A stretch of 64,000 bases of DNA from Myxococcales bacterium (lineage in GTDB: Bacteria; Myxococcota_A; Polyangia; Polyangiales; Polyangiaceae). The position numbers and the translations under genes were made by a program. Location of the stretch: positions 1-64,000 of the forward strand of contig CANJCO010000024.1 of the NCBI GenBank assembly GCA_947473045.1, given 5' to 3'. Below, in pieces: positions 7,718 through 16,525 of this stretch. How positions within the stretch are numbered: position 1 is the first letter of the stretch; every line of letters starts with the position of its first letter. A model generated the notes under the pieces. It saw nothing but the letters and a program-made list of their open reading frames with translations. It made no database searches and was not told the DNA's origin.

Positions 7718-9114
7718 CGCTCTCCGCGTCTGCGGCACGCGCCGACGCGCCCGCGCTGACCACGAACGGCTTTGCCGTTTCGGCTGGCCCGGGGCCGCTC
7801 ATCGCGCCGGTGCGCGTGATGGGCGTGGGAGGGGCTTACATCGGGTTTGCCGAAGGCATCGAAGGTGTGGCGGTCAATCCAGCCTCGTCTGCCGTTCGCG
7901 ACGCCTTCAGCGTCGAGCACGTCGACCTCGACGGCACGGTCAGCGTGGTGCTCCCCGGCTTTTTTGCGGGGACGGACTTTGAAAATCGCGGAGCGTCAGC
8001 GTCTTCGCACGGCTCGGTCTACGACAGCTTTTTGAGCACGGAGCTCGGTGGGGTGCTCCAGCTCGGCGACTGGGGGGTCGCCGCGCTCACGCGCGCGCAG
8101 AGCTTTCGGGTGAGCGCCTCTTCGGGCGCACAGCTTTCGATGCAGATTGCACGCGCTGATGTGACGGTGGCGCGCAGCTTCTTCCGCAAACAGCTGTGCA
8201 TCGGCATCGGCGTTCGTGCCGCGAGCATGCTGCTGTCGGGCAGCGGAGGCACTGTCGGTTCGCTGCTCGCGATGGGCGGAGTCGGCCTTCAGGCCGGCGT
8301 GCTCGTGCGTCCGGAGCAGCAGCGTTTTCGTTTCGGCGCGGCGGTTCGTGGACCCGTCTTCGGTTCTGGCGAGATCAGCTCGCGCGCTGCATTCGACGCG
8401 GGAGGCGTGCGCGCTGCGGACGGCTTCGTGCTGCCGCGTGAGGTCGCGTTGCCCGCGGAAGTCGAGGCAGGAGTCGCGGTGGAGCTCGGCCCGCGCCCGC
8501 TCAACCCGATTTGGCGCGAGCCCGGCGAAGAAGAGGCTCCCGTGCGCGCGCGGGTCGAATCGCGTCGACGCGCGCGTCAGGCCGCGTTGGGCCGAACGTT
8601 GGCGGCGGCGTCCGCGGCGGATCGACCTGCTCTGCGCGCAGAATTCAGCGCAGCCGAAGCGGCGATTCGGGCTGTAGACGAGGCGCACCTCGACGCGAGC
8701 GCGCGTTCGCTCCTTGCGGCGCGAAAGGCGCGCGCCGAAAACGCTCCGAGGGCGCGCGTGCTCGTTGTCGCGAGCGTAACAGCCGCTGCGCCGGTCACGG
8801 ACGGCATCGCGATTTCGAGTTTTCTCGCGCAGCGCTACGAGCCCTACGGTCAGCAGTGGACGCTCACGCCCCGCTTCGGAATCGAGAGCGAGCCGGTCAC
8901 CAACCGACTGGTGGTGCGCGTCGGTGGATACGTGGAACCTGCACGCTTCTCAGACGCGACGCCGCGTCAGCACCTGACGTTCGGAGGGGATGTGAAGCTG
9001 CTGCCGTTCGACTTGTTTGGCCTGCTCCCCGACACCGTATGGAAGCTCGCCCTCGGCGTCGATGTCGCGCCGCGCTACACGAACTGGGCGCTCGACTTCG
9101 GCGTGTGGCATTGA
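7654..9114 (+). CDS. Outer-membrane beta-barrel protein (PorV/UPF0164-like); start unresolved
   Basis: The frame codes for a signal-peptide-like stretch (VGAALSLTLSASAARA, around 7696-7743) and then RVMGVGGAYIGFAEGIEGVAVNPA, the typical N-terminal strand-loop of PorV/UPF0164/FadL-like barrels. Alternating strands continue to the terminal FGVWH. An Ala/Arg-rich helical insert of about 100 residues sits in the middle (around 8500-8760). No ATG, GTG or TTG occurs in this frame between about 7430 and the signal peptide, so the annotated start is only approximate. The upstream residues REARRRAA would make a good basic n-region, but could be a shadow of the GbsR frame. Non-AUG initiation, frameshifting from the GbsR gene, or a sequence error are all possible. 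Confidence 0.75.
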   Translation, partial: VDREARRRAACSLFVGAALSLTLSASAARADAPALTTNGFAVSAGPGPLIAPVRVMGVGGAYIGFAEGIEGVAVNPASSAVRDAFSVEHVDLDGTVSVVLPGFFAGTDFENRGASASSHGSVYDSFLSTELGGVLQLGDWGVAALTRAQSFRVSASSGAQLSMQIARADVTVARSFFRKQLCIGIGVRAASMLLSGSGGTVGSLLAMGGVGLQAGVLVRPEQQRFRFGAAVRGPVFGSGEISSRAAFDAGGVRAADGFVLPREVALPAEVEAGVAVELGPRPLNPIWREPGEEEAPVRARVESRRRARQAALGRTLAAASAADRPALRAEFSAAEAAIRAVDEAHLDASARSLLAARKARAENAPRARVLVVASVTAAAPVTDGIAISSFLAQRYEPYGQQWTLTPRFGIESEPVTNRLVVRVGGYVEPARFSDATPRQHLTFGGDVKLLPFDLFGLLPDTVWKLALGVDVAPRYTNWALDFGVWH

Positions 9115-9124
9115 CGACGGATCG

Positions 9125-10156
9125 CTAGTTCAGCGCGCGCGGATCGGGCTTCGTCTCGCCGCCTTTTTCAAGAAATACAGCCGTAATCTCGCGCTCGAGC
9201 GCGTGAAGCAGCTCGTCTTCGAGGTGCTCGACGCTCCCTGCGGCGCGCTCGACGTTGCGCTGGTAGACGAAGATGCGGCACTTGCGCTGGGACGACTCTG
9301 CGGTGCCCCAGGCGCTCTCACCCGAGGCGAGCGGTGCGGGCGCGTCGAGGATCATCAGGGCGCGCGGATCGACACCGTCGACCACGAGCTCGGCGCCGGG
9401 CACGTCGACGACATAAACATCCGCCTCGCGGATGTAGCGCGCGAGCACGGCGTCGAGCCTGCGCACCACGGACTCGAGCACCACGGCGAACGTCTCGGCT
9501 GTGGGAGCCCACGGGGGAGCCTCGCGCCCGGTGTCGAGCGCGCGCGCCCGCAAAAAGGCCTCAGTGGCGCCGCGAGCGTCGCCCTTTTCGTCGCGCACGA
9601 GGCCCAGATAGTACTGCGCGTCGGCGTGGGCGGGATCGGTCTTGGCGGCCTCTTCGATCAGCGGGGCGGCGCGATCGATATCGCCTAGCTCGTAGTAAGC
9701 GCGACCGATCAAAAACACGTGGTTGGGGCTCTCGAATGGAACCTCGGGAATCAGCTTCATCGCGCGCGCGGCCTCCTCCATGTCGCCCTTGCTTATCAGT
9801 GCGTCCACTTTCAGCAGCACGCAATCGGCTACTTCTTCGTCGGTTTGCGCGAGGCCGTACGCCTCATCGCACATCGTCACGGCCTCATCCCATTCGGACA
9901 TCGGGTGCATCAGCACCTCGGCCGCATTGAGCATCGCTTCGAGATAGGTTTCGTCGAGCGCGATCGCCTGCCGGTAGTGCTCCAGCGCCGCTTCGGGCTC
10001 GCCGGCGAGCGCCGCCGAGAAGCCGAGCAGGTTGTGCACTTCGGGCGACTGGGGATCGAGCTCGAAGGCCCGCTTTGCGCAGGCTACTGCGCCGGCGGAG
10101 TCACCGCGCTGCGCGAGGTCCCAGCCTCGATCGAGAGTGGCGGTGAGCTGGTCCAT
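9125..10156 (-). CDS. TPR protein with a C-terminal degenerate zincin-like domain
   Basis: 343 residues from ATG 10156, without a signal peptide. Residues 1 to ~210 hold about five TPR units (for example SPEVHNLLGFSAALAGEPEAA, HADAQYYLGLVRDEKGDARGA). The C-terminal ~130 residues resemble the PF06262-type putative metallopeptidase domain: a helix, VYVVDVPGAELV, then RIFVYQRNVER and HLEDELLHALEREI. In that family the last helix carries HExxH; here it reads HALER, so zinc binding is probably lost. It may serve as a scaffold or binding domain. It is convergent with the barrel gene (10 bases apart). Confidence 0.75.
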   Translation of the reverse strand: MDQLTATLDRGWDLAQRGDSAGAVACAKRAFELDPQSPEVHNLLGFSAALAGEPEAALEHYRQAIALDETYLEAMLNAAEVLMHPMSEWDEAVTMCDEAYGLAQTDEEVADCVLLKVDALISKGDMEEAARAMKLIPEVPFESPNHVFLIGRAYYELGDIDRAAPLIEEAAKTDPAHADAQYYLGLVRDEKGDARGATEAFLRARALDTGREAPPWAPTAETFAVVLESVVRRLDAVLARYIREADVYVVDVPGAELVVDGVDPRALMILDAPAPLASGESAWGTAESSQRKCRIFVYQRNVERAAGSVEHLEDELLHALEREITAVFLEKGGETKPDPRALN

Positions 10157-10215
10157 GGGTGCGTAGGCGCTTTGATTGCCTACGGAAGGCCTGGAGTCAA
10201 GCGTTCGCAGGTGGC

Positions 10216-11148
10216 TCAGTTCGGCGGCTGGAGGGGCGCGCAGGTAGAAACGCCGGCTCCGACGATCGACATTCCGGTGCTCGGCACCACCGTCGAGAAC
10301 GACTTGTCGGTCGCGTATTTGTAGCGCGTGACCTTGCTCGAACCTGTGCTCTTGTCGGTGTAAAACCAGAAGTCGCCGCCCCAGAACGAAAACGCGAACT
10401 GATTGATGTTGCTCGGCACACTCGACAGCGAAGTGGGCGTGCCCGCCTTGCCCGTGGCCTTGTCGAGCTCGGCGAGCTTCGGGGGCGTCTCAAGCGCGAA
10501 GTCTGCGAACAGCCGCGCGTCTCCGTTGCCGGTGAGCTCGCACTCGGCCCCGTTGAGTAGACCGCCGTAGTTGCCGACCTTCTGGAGCTTCAGCCCGGGC
10601 AGGGTGATCTTGTAGAGTCCGGCGCCCGGGTGGAACGGGTCGATCGCGAGCTCGTCGTCCGCGCACGTGTAGAGCGTCTCGCTTGTGCCGCCGCTGGTGT
10701 CGCTCGAAAAGCCCATGCCCTTGATGATCAGGTTCTGCTGATCGACGGCGTAGCTCGTGGCCGTGCAATGCGCGTTGGTCGTGTCGACCTTGAAAAGCGA
10801 TCCGTCGGCCATGTTGACGTAGGCCGTCGCGTCGCGCGACACGGCCATCGAGTTGGGATGCGAAGCGGTCTGGCAGTCGAGTGCGCCGATCTTCGCGAAC
10901 TTGAGCGCGCCGGGGTCGAAGCTCCACAGGTCGCCGATGTCGGACACGACGTAGACGAGCTTCGCGGCGTCGGTGCAGCCGCCGGTGGGGCCCGAGCCTC
11001 CGCCGCTGTCGCCGAAGCCGGTGCCGCCGCTGTCGGGGGTCGTGTTGATGTCCGGCGAGCCGGAGTCCGGATCGGTTCCGAAACCGGATCGGTTGGCGGA
11101 GCTGCAGCCGACGGCGGCGACGATGAGCAAGCTGAGGGATGCGCGCAT
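10216..11148 (-). CDS. Lipoprotein with a possible beta-propeller domain
   Basis: 310 residues from ATG 11148. A short signal peptide ends in the lipobox VGCS (Cys ~15), followed by a Gly/Ser/Asp-rich linker of about 45 residues. The rest is strand-rich with propeller-like repeats (KLVYVVSDIGDLWSFDPG, TAYVNMADGSLFKVDT, GAGLYKITLPGLKLQKVG). It is probably anchored in the outer membrane, in periplasm-facing or surface orientation. An AT-rich stretch directly before the ATG (11149-11170) may contain its promoter. No specific ligand can be named. It lies between the TPR gene and the L,D-transpeptidase gene on the same strand. Confidence 0.75.
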   Translation of the reverse strand: MRASLSLLIVAAVGCSSANRSGFGTDPDSGSPDINTTPDSGGTGFGDSGGGSGPTGGCTDAAKLVYVVSDIGDLWSFDPGALKFAKIGALDCQTASHPNSMAVSRDATAYVNMADGSLFKVDTTNAHCTATSYAVDQQNLIIKGMGFSSDTSGGTSETLYTCADDELAIDPFHPGAGLYKITLPGLKLQKVGNYGGLLNGAECELTGNGDARLFADFALETPPKLAELDKATGKAGTPTSLSSVPSNINQFAFSFWGGDFWFYTDKSTGSSKVTRYKYATDKSFSTVVPSTGMSIVGAGVSTCAPLQPPN

Positions 11149-11191
11149 CCTTTATATGTATATGATTTTTTCTGACCGGGAAAGCGGTTTT

Positions 11192-12928
11192 TCAGGGCGC
11201 AGCGACAGGCTTCGGCAGGCCGTCGTGGACGACGACGCGTGTGCCGGGCTTTGTATCGGTAGCCCACACGCCGTGCCATCCGTCGGGCAGGCGAGGCTCC
11301 GTCCAGCCGAAGATCGCGCGCGCATCATTGGGAGCGAGGTTGACGCAGCCGTGGCTCTGTTTGTGGCCGAAGTTGTTGTGCCAGAAGGCGCCGTGAAGCG
11401 CGTAGCTCCCGCTGAAGTACATGATCCACGGGACGTCTTCGATCGAGTAGGGGCCGTCGCTGGCCACGTCGCCGTCCATGGTCGCCGCGATGTGCTTTTC
11501 GCGAATGCGGAACGTACCTGTTGGAGTGGAGTGGTCCTTCTCCTTCAAGCGGTCGGTCTTGCCGGTCGACACCATCGTCGCATAGACGGCCTTGTCGCCC
11601 TCGAACATGACGAGCGACTGGCTCGCGAGGTTGACGTCGATCCATTTTTCGCCGGGCGCGAGATCGGTCGGCGCCGCGCCAGGTTCGAGCACGACGATTT
11701 CGCCGGCGCGCATCCAGGAGCCGCCTTCGAGCTCGTGGTAGACGACGCCGCCAACGGTCTCTTTCGTTCCGGTGAGCTGCACCGGTGTGTAACGTGACGT
11801 GAGCTCGGCCACGGGAGTCGCCTTTTTGTGGTCGGCGCTCAGCGTGAATTTGCGGGAGCGCGGCCACGACACAAACGCCATGGGCAGGTGCGTCGGCGGA
11901 TGGTCGACCCAGTAGGGCGGCGGCGCGCCGCCGTCTTGCGCCACGGCGGCCGGATAGGCGGGCGGCGTTTCCGTATTGAGCCATACGCCGTGAAAATCGG
12001 TGAGCGGCTTGGTTACGTACATTCTGTCGTACGGCGCGAGGTAGCCGGCGGTCGTCTTCCACCAGCGCCCGCCCGCACCATCGACGGTGCGATCGAGCGC
12101 GAGGTAGAACCCGCGCACCATGCGTCGCACGATGGGGCCTTCGCCCTTGAGATCGTCGAGCGTCACCTGAGGCTTGCCGCCGTCCCACTCGCGAAGATAC
12201 CAAGGCGTTCCGGCGTCGAGTTCGTCGATGCCGAGGCCCATCGGATCGCTCGGCGATGCCGTCGCGGTCGGTGCGGGAGTCGGATCGTAGGGGTTTTCTT
12301 CGGCCCTCGACTTCGGCTTTCGCTGCGCCTGAATCCAGGGCTCGAAGCGCGCGCGATCTTCGCGGCTCGGGATGCTCCGGTACAGCGGCGTCCCGTTGCC
12401 CGTGTTCGTGGCATAATGATAGGGCAGGGCTTGATCGGCGAACGGCGCGTGCGGGCCCGTTTTGATTCTCGGGTGGCTTAAATCGAGCGTGGCGTACTTG
12501 CCGCAAACAAACCCGCCGGCCACGAGCTCGTACCAGCCTTCAGTGCAGTTGGCTGTTCGGTGAGGCTCGGGAATCACCGGCGCGGTCGCTCCCTGGCGGA
12601 GGTAGCCAATGCGCTTCGGCGGCTCCTTGTCGCCGCGGCGTCGGTGGCGCTTCGCGGGGTCGTCGTCCGCTTTGGTCGGCCAGTCCATCTCGTTCATGAC
12701 GGGCGTCTGCATGAACAGCGCGCCGATCAACGTCTGGCTCCCCGCATCGAGCGGCTCAGCATCGACGCTTGCGTCGGCGGCCGCCGCGCTGGGAGCGGGG
12801 AGCGGCTGCGCGTCCGCGACGGGCGCTACCGCGTCGGGTTTGCTCACGTCCGGGCGCGTCTGGCTGCAGGCCGCTGCAAGTGCAGCTACGAGGACAGGGG
12901 CAGCGAGAAAGAGGGATTGAGATCGCAT
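11192..12928 (-). CDS. L,D-transpeptidase (YkuD domain) lipoprotein
   Basis: 578 residues from ATG 12928, where MRSQSLFLAAPVLVAALAAACS gives a clean lipoprotein signal peptide with lipobox AAAC. The open frame upstream to 13204 lacks coding character. The C-terminal ~140 residues form the YkuD catalytic domain: IDVNLASQSLVMFEGDKAVYATMVSTG, HGAFWHNNFG and SHGCVNL, with the catalytic Cys. Such enzymes make 3-3 peptidoglycan cross-links or attach proteins to the cell wall. The ~400 residues between hold a Pro/Ala linker and a strand-rich region that may include SH3-like wall-binding parts. It acts in the periplasm. Confidence 0.9.
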   Translation of the reverse strand: MRSQSLFLAAPVLVAALAAACSQTRPDVSKPDAVAPVADAQPLPAPSAAAADASVDAEPLDAGSQTLIGALFMQTPVMNEMDWPTKADDDPAKRHRRRGDKEPPKRIGYLRQGATAPVIPEPHRTANCTEGWYELVAGGFVCGKYATLDLSHPRIKTGPHAPFADQALPYHYATNTGNGTPLYRSIPSREDRARFEPWIQAQRKPKSRAEENPYDPTPAPTATASPSDPMGLGIDELDAGTPWYLREWDGGKPQVTLDDLKGEGPIVRRMVRGFYLALDRTVDGAGGRWWKTTAGYLAPYDRMYVTKPLTDFHGVWLNTETPPAYPAAVAQDGGAPPPYWVDHPPTHLPMAFVSWPRSRKFTLSADHKKATPVAELTSRYTPVQLTGTKETVGGVVYHELEGGSWMRAGEIVVLEPGAAPTDLAPGEKWIDVNLASQSLVMFEGDKAVYATMVSTGKTDRLKEKDHSTPTGTFRIREKHIAATMDGDVASDGPYSIEDVPWIMYFSGSYALHGAFWHNNFGHKQSHGCVNLAPNDARAIFGWTEPRLPDGWHGVWATDTKPGTRVVVHDGLPKPVAAP

Positions 12929-13124
12929 GCGAAGACTGCGCGCGGGGCTGATTCGTAGTAGCGCGCATAGGCGGTGCGTATCCAGTTTGTGTCGTTCGAT
13001 AGTTTTGGCGGAGCGTTGCACGTGCGCAAGCAGTGCGATGGTCGTGCCCGTCGAGCGGCTGATGATTCGCGGGAAGTTTTGGGCCATCGGGCGCGCTTGA
13101 TCGTGGGTGAGGGGCGAGGCGCGC

Positions 13125-14573
13125 GTGGCTGAACAGACACGTCTGCAGCGTGGAGCGGCGGCGGCTGCCCCAACGGCTCCGCACGCAACTCCCCCGGAGA
13201 ACACCGATGCCAGCGACTCGGGCCCGGCCCGATTTTGGAGCCTTCGACGTGCGCGCCGCGCGCTTGGGGTGTCTGTCGCGATCTCGGTGCTGGCGCACTA
13301 TGTGGTTGGCCCGTGGTCTTTGCTGCCACAGGGGCCGCCCATCGAGGTGAACGACAGCGACGGCGAGCTCACCATCCCGGTCGATACGCTGAGCGAGCCT
13401 GCGGCGCCGCCCCAGCCCGTCGCGACTGCCCCCGCAGCGACGTCGACTGCGGGCGCGGCCGCTAGCGGTGAACCGGCAAAAGGGCCGAGCGTGCTCGATG
13501 CCTCGATCGATCGCAGCGTCCCGCGCGACGCCGCGGCGGGGCTGCGCGGCGGCGCGGACGCCGGCGAAGGCGCGGACGCGGCGCGCGAGGCGGCGTCGCC
13601 CGATGACGACGCTCGCGCACCCACGACCGATGCCGGGGCGCTCGTCGCGCAGTCCGACGCGGGTGCAGCAGGCTCTGCGTCCGCGCGCGATCCGTCGTCA
13701 CTCGTGGGCGCCGCCGCAGGCGTAAGCGCGGGACCGAACAACGTGACGCTGCTCATCAACATGGCCGTGATTCGGGCGCACCCCGAAGGTGCGAGGCTCG
13801 GGCCTGTGCTCGCGGCGATCCCCCAGTGGCGTCAGTTCATGGCGGGCGCACCGCTCGATCCGCTGCGCGACACCGACTGGGTGCTCATCATGGGACCGTC
13901 TCTGGTGCACACCGATCGGGACGCCGTCTACGTGCACTACAACGCCGACGATCGACTCGTCGACGCGGCCATCGACGGCATTTCCAAAACCTACGCCAAG
14001 GGGGGCAGCTTCAGCGTTGGCGTCAAGGGCGTGAAGGCCTGGCGGGCGTTCGCAGATGGCGCCGAGCGGGCGTTTTTGCGTCCGCGGCCCCATGTTGCGG
14101 TGATCGTTCCGGCGACGCACGCTGCGCAATTTGCCAAAGTCATCGCGCAGAGTCCGCTCACGCCGAGGCTCCGCGCAGGAGAGGCCATGAGCATCCGCGC
14201 GCTGCGCCCCGGAGGCTCGATCAGCATCATTCCGCCGAGCGTGACTGAGCTGCGCATGTGGATCGTTCCGCGAAGCGCGGACGGCGGTGCGGATGTTTAC
14301 GCGGAGGGCGACTGCCCCGACGCGGCGGGCGCTGCCGAGGCCGCAGAGATGCTCAATCGTGAACTGTCGCGACGCAACTCGATCGGCGTACGCATTCTCA
14401 GCGCGGGTCTGCTGAACACCGTCGAGATCACGAGCGACGGGGCGATGGTCAAGCTGCACGCGCCCGCGTCGAGGGAGCAGATCGACGCGGTGGTCGGGCT
14501 GGCCGCGCAGCAGCTGGGCGCGGCGATGCCGCCAGACGCGCCTGCGCCGCCGCCGCTCGAACCGCCCCGCTGA
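13125..14573 (+). CDS. Single-pass membrane protein with long Ala/Asp-rich linker, unknown function
   Basis: About 482 residues from GTG 13125 (GTG 13107 is also possible; GGCGAGG precedes 13125). One membrane segment ([21 protein letters not shown]) follows a short cytoplasmic N-terminus. A ~150-residue disordered Ala/Asp/Pro-rich linker comes next, then a folded periplasmic domain of ~280 residues starting at [29 protein letters not shown]. Similar layouts are common in myxobacterial genomes. The domain is not recognised; no catalytic motif stands out. Its start is divergent from the L,D-transpeptidase gene, with about 200 bases between them that should hold both promoters. Confidence 0.7.
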   Translation: MAEQTRLQRGAAAAAPTAPHATPPENTDASDSGPARFWSLRRARRALGVSVAISVLAHYVVGPWSLLPQGPPIEVNDSDGELTIPVDTLSEPAAPPQPVATAPAATSTAGAAASGEPAKGPSVLDASIDRSVPRDAAAGLRGGADAGEGADAAREAASPDDDARAPTTDAGALVAQSDAGAAGSASARDPSSLVGAAAGVSAGPNNVTLLINMAVIRAHPEGARLGPVLAAIPQWRQFMAGAPLDPLRDTDWVLIMGPSLVHTDRDAVYVHYNADDRLVDAAIDGISKTYAKGGSFSVGVKGVKAWRAFADGAERAFLRPRPHVAVIVPATHAAQFAKVIAQSPLTPRLRAGEAMSIRALRPGGSISIIPPSVTELRMWIVPRSADGGADVYAEGDCPDAAGAAEAAEMLNRELSRRNSIGVRILSAGLLNTVEITSDGAMVKLHAPASREQIDAVVGLAAQQLGAAMPPDAPAPPPLEPPR

Positions 14574-14617
14574 CGCTCCTTGCGTCGCGCGCGGGCGACC
14601 GACTAGAACGCTTCGCC

Positions 14618-15079
14618 ATGCGCTTGTATTCTGCACTCATGCTCGCAGCGTTTGCCCTCCCGTTCGGCACCGTCGCGTGCAACAAATCGCCCTCTGAACC
14701 CGAAAAATCCGCCTACGTTCCCGCGGCTGGCGAGCCCTTGCCCCCCGGACCGAAGGCCCTCGAGATCATCGACGAGTCGGTCGGCTCAGGAGACCGCGCC
14801 GTGAAGGCCGGCGACAAGATCAAGGTGCACTACACAGGCACCCTCATGAACGGAAAGAAGTTCGACAGCTCGCGCGATCGCAGCGAGCCGTTCGAGTTCA
14901 CCGTGGGCCAGGGCGTCATCGCCGGCTGGAGCGAGGGCGTCGTCGGCATGAAAAAGGGCGGCAAGCGCAAGCTCGTCATCCCGGCAGACAAAGGCTACGG
15001 CAAGACGGGCAGCCCCCCGACGATCCCCGGTGACGCAGGCCTGAAATTCGACATCGAGTTGCTCGACTTCGCAGGCTGA
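14618..15079 (+). CDS. FKBP-type peptidyl-prolyl cis-trans isomerase lipoprotein
   Basis: 153 residues from ATG 14618. The signal peptide ends at lipobox TVAC (Cys ~21). After a short linker comes one complete FKBP domain: [52 protein letters not shown] and KFDIELLDF. The active-site aromatic and Asp residues of FKBP (Y in VHYTG, FD in KKFDSS, the VIAGW tryptophan) are all present, so it should be active. It probably helps fold proteins in the periplasm while tethered to a membrane. Confidence 0.93.
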   Translation: MRLYSALMLAAFALPFGTVACNKSPSEPEKSAYVPAAGEPLPPGPKALEIIDESVGSGDRAVKAGDKIKVHYTGTLMNGKKFDSSRDRSEPFEFTVGQGVIAGWSEGVVGMKKGGKRKLVIPADKGYGKTGSPPTIPGDAGLKFDIELLDFAG

Positions 15080-15088
15080 GTGGGCCGA

Positions 15089-15583
15089 CTACGGCGCCGA
15101 ATTGACGCACGCTCCGTTGAGGCACGCGTCGTAGAGGTTCGGGTCGCATACGTTGCCGCACGCGCCGCAGTTGCTCACGTCGGCTGACACGTCCATGCAT
15201 CCGGCGCCGTCGCAATAGTCCATCATCGGTCCCGAGCAGGCGCACTTTCCGGCGACGCAGGTCGAGTCGCTTCCGAGGCACGCGTTGCCGCACGACCCGC
15301 AGTTTTCACGGTCGGAGCCGGCGGCGATGCACGCGTCCGCGCACGTCAGGTTCGGCTGCGAGCAGCCTCCGTCGCCGCCGGACGGATCGCGATAGGCCGG
15401 CGCCGCGTCCGCCGCGCTCGCTCCGTCGCCCGGCGCTGAACCGTCGCCCGTAGGATGTGCGCCCGGACCTGCGCCGATCCAGCCTGGATCGTTGCTTCCG
15501 CACCCGACGCCGGCGGCCGCCGTCAGCGCGGCGAAAAAGAGCGCTGAAACGCGTAATGGGGCGAAGGCGAGGGGTGAACTCAT
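15089..15583 (-). CDS. Cys-rich lipoprotein with CGxCGNxC repeats
   Basis: 164 residues from ATG 15583 (an in-frame GTG lies 9 bases upstream). The signal peptide ends near AAGVGCGS, a lipobox-like site. A Gly/Ala/Asp-rich linker follows, then a Cys-rich region with two related modules containing NCGSCGNAC and NCGACGNVC plus flanking cysteines. This pattern occurs in many secreted myxobacterial proteins and probably forms disulfide-stabilised mini-domains. Binding or structural function is unknown. It is convergent with the FKBP gene, 9 bases apart. Confidence 0.75.
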   Translation of the reverse strand: MSSPLAFAPLRVSALFFAALTAAAGVGCGSNDPGWIGAGPGAHPTGDGSAPGDGASAADAAPAYRDPSGGDGGCSQPNLTCADACIAAGSDRENCGSCGNACLGSDSTCVAGKCACSGPMMDYCDGAGCMDVSADVSNCGACGNVCDPNLYDACLNGACVNSAP

Positions 15584-15652
15584 GTTGGGCACTTGCTTGT
15601 AACCGCAACGTTCATGCCGCGCACCCGCGCAAATCGGCTAGGGTCCCGCGCC

Positions 15653-15844
15653 ATGGCGGCCGATCCCCGTGTTCTGTTTTATGTGACTGCGGTGACCCTC
15701 GGAGCGCTCGCGCTTTGGGTCGCCTGGGCACTGGCGCGAACGCCGTCCCGCAGCGACCTGACGCCTGTGGCCGACGGGCCGGTGACGAAGCCGTCTGCAA
15801 AAACGGCTGCCGCCGACGACGCGGCGACCGAAGACGACGACTGA
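15653..15844 (+). CDS. Small single-pass membrane protein
   Basis: 63 residues from ATG 15653. One hydrophobic helix (VLFYVTAVTLGALALWVAWALA) follows seven residues, and the tail is charged and acidic, ending in TEDDD. No function is recognised. Its stop directly abuts the stop of the convergent gene at 15845. Codon use resembles the neighbouring genes, which supports it as real. Confidence 0.6.
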   Translation: MAADPRVLFYVTAVTLGALALWVAWALARTPSRSDLTPVADGPVTKPSAKTAAADDAATEDDD

Positions 15845-16525
15845 TCAGGCCAGCTTCGCCGCGCGGAGCACGCCGCGCACGAGGTAGTCGACATACGACT
15901 CGTTCCCCTGCGTGTACAATACAAGCGGTTGCATGAGCTTCCCGTCCCGGGCGCCTTCGAGCAGCTCGCGCGGGCCGATGGCGCCGAGCTCGTAGAGGTG
16001 CGTCATCGGCGGCATCGACTCCTGTTCCTCGAACCGCGCGACCTCGAAATGAATGTATTCTGCAAACGTTCCGATGGCGCCCTTGTGGCGCTCCGGATCC
16101 AGTTCGGCGAGCTGCAGCAGCTCCCATCCCGCGTCGACGAGCAGCGGGTGAATCTCGTCTTCGTGGCGCTCGTCGAACAGCTCGAATTCCGGGATCGGCA
16201 ACTCGAGGCGATCGAGGGTCGCCTTGAGCGCGTCCCGCGCACGCGCAGCGCCAGCGCCCTCGCTCCAGTAGCGCGACAGGAGGCGCTCGAGTTCTGCGGT
16301 GCTGCACGCGCGCATCAGGCGCTCGTCGCGCGAGGCCGCGTCGATCGCCGGGTCTGCGAGCGTGGTGCGCGCCCACACGCTGGGCTCCGAAGCGTCTTCG
16401 GCGTCGGCCAGCACGAGCGCGTGCGCCATGAGCTGCTGCCCCGCGATGTATCGGTGCGAGCCGAGCGCGCGCACCACGCGGAGCGCCTCCTCGACGGTGC
16501 TCGCGGGAAGTTCGAAGCCGATCAT
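15845..16525 (-). CDS. Hypothetical protein coupled to the MscS-CNB channel gene
   Basis: 226 residues from ATG 16525, which overlaps the stop of the upstream channel gene by four bases (ATGA), so translation is probably coupled. The sequence is mainly helical and acidic (ELERLLSRYWSEG, ALKATLDRLELPIPEFELFDE, EEQESMPPMTHLYELG), with no signal peptide, membrane segment or known motif. The tight link to a cyclic-nucleotide-binding mechanosensitive-type channel suggests a cytoplasmic partner or modulator, but this rests only on context. The open frame upstream of 16525 lies inside the channel gene and is not its start. Confidence 0.75.
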   Translation of the reverse strand: MIGFELPASTVEEALRVVRALGSHRYIAGQQLMAHALVLADAEDASEPSVWARTTLADPAIDAASRDERLMRACSTAELERLLSRYWSEGAGAARARDALKATLDRLELPIPEFELFDERHEDEIHPLLVDAGWELLQLAELDPERHKGAIGTFAEYIHFEVARFEEQESMPPMTHLYELGAIGPRELLEGARDGKLMQPLVLYTQGNESYVDYLVRGVLRAAKLA

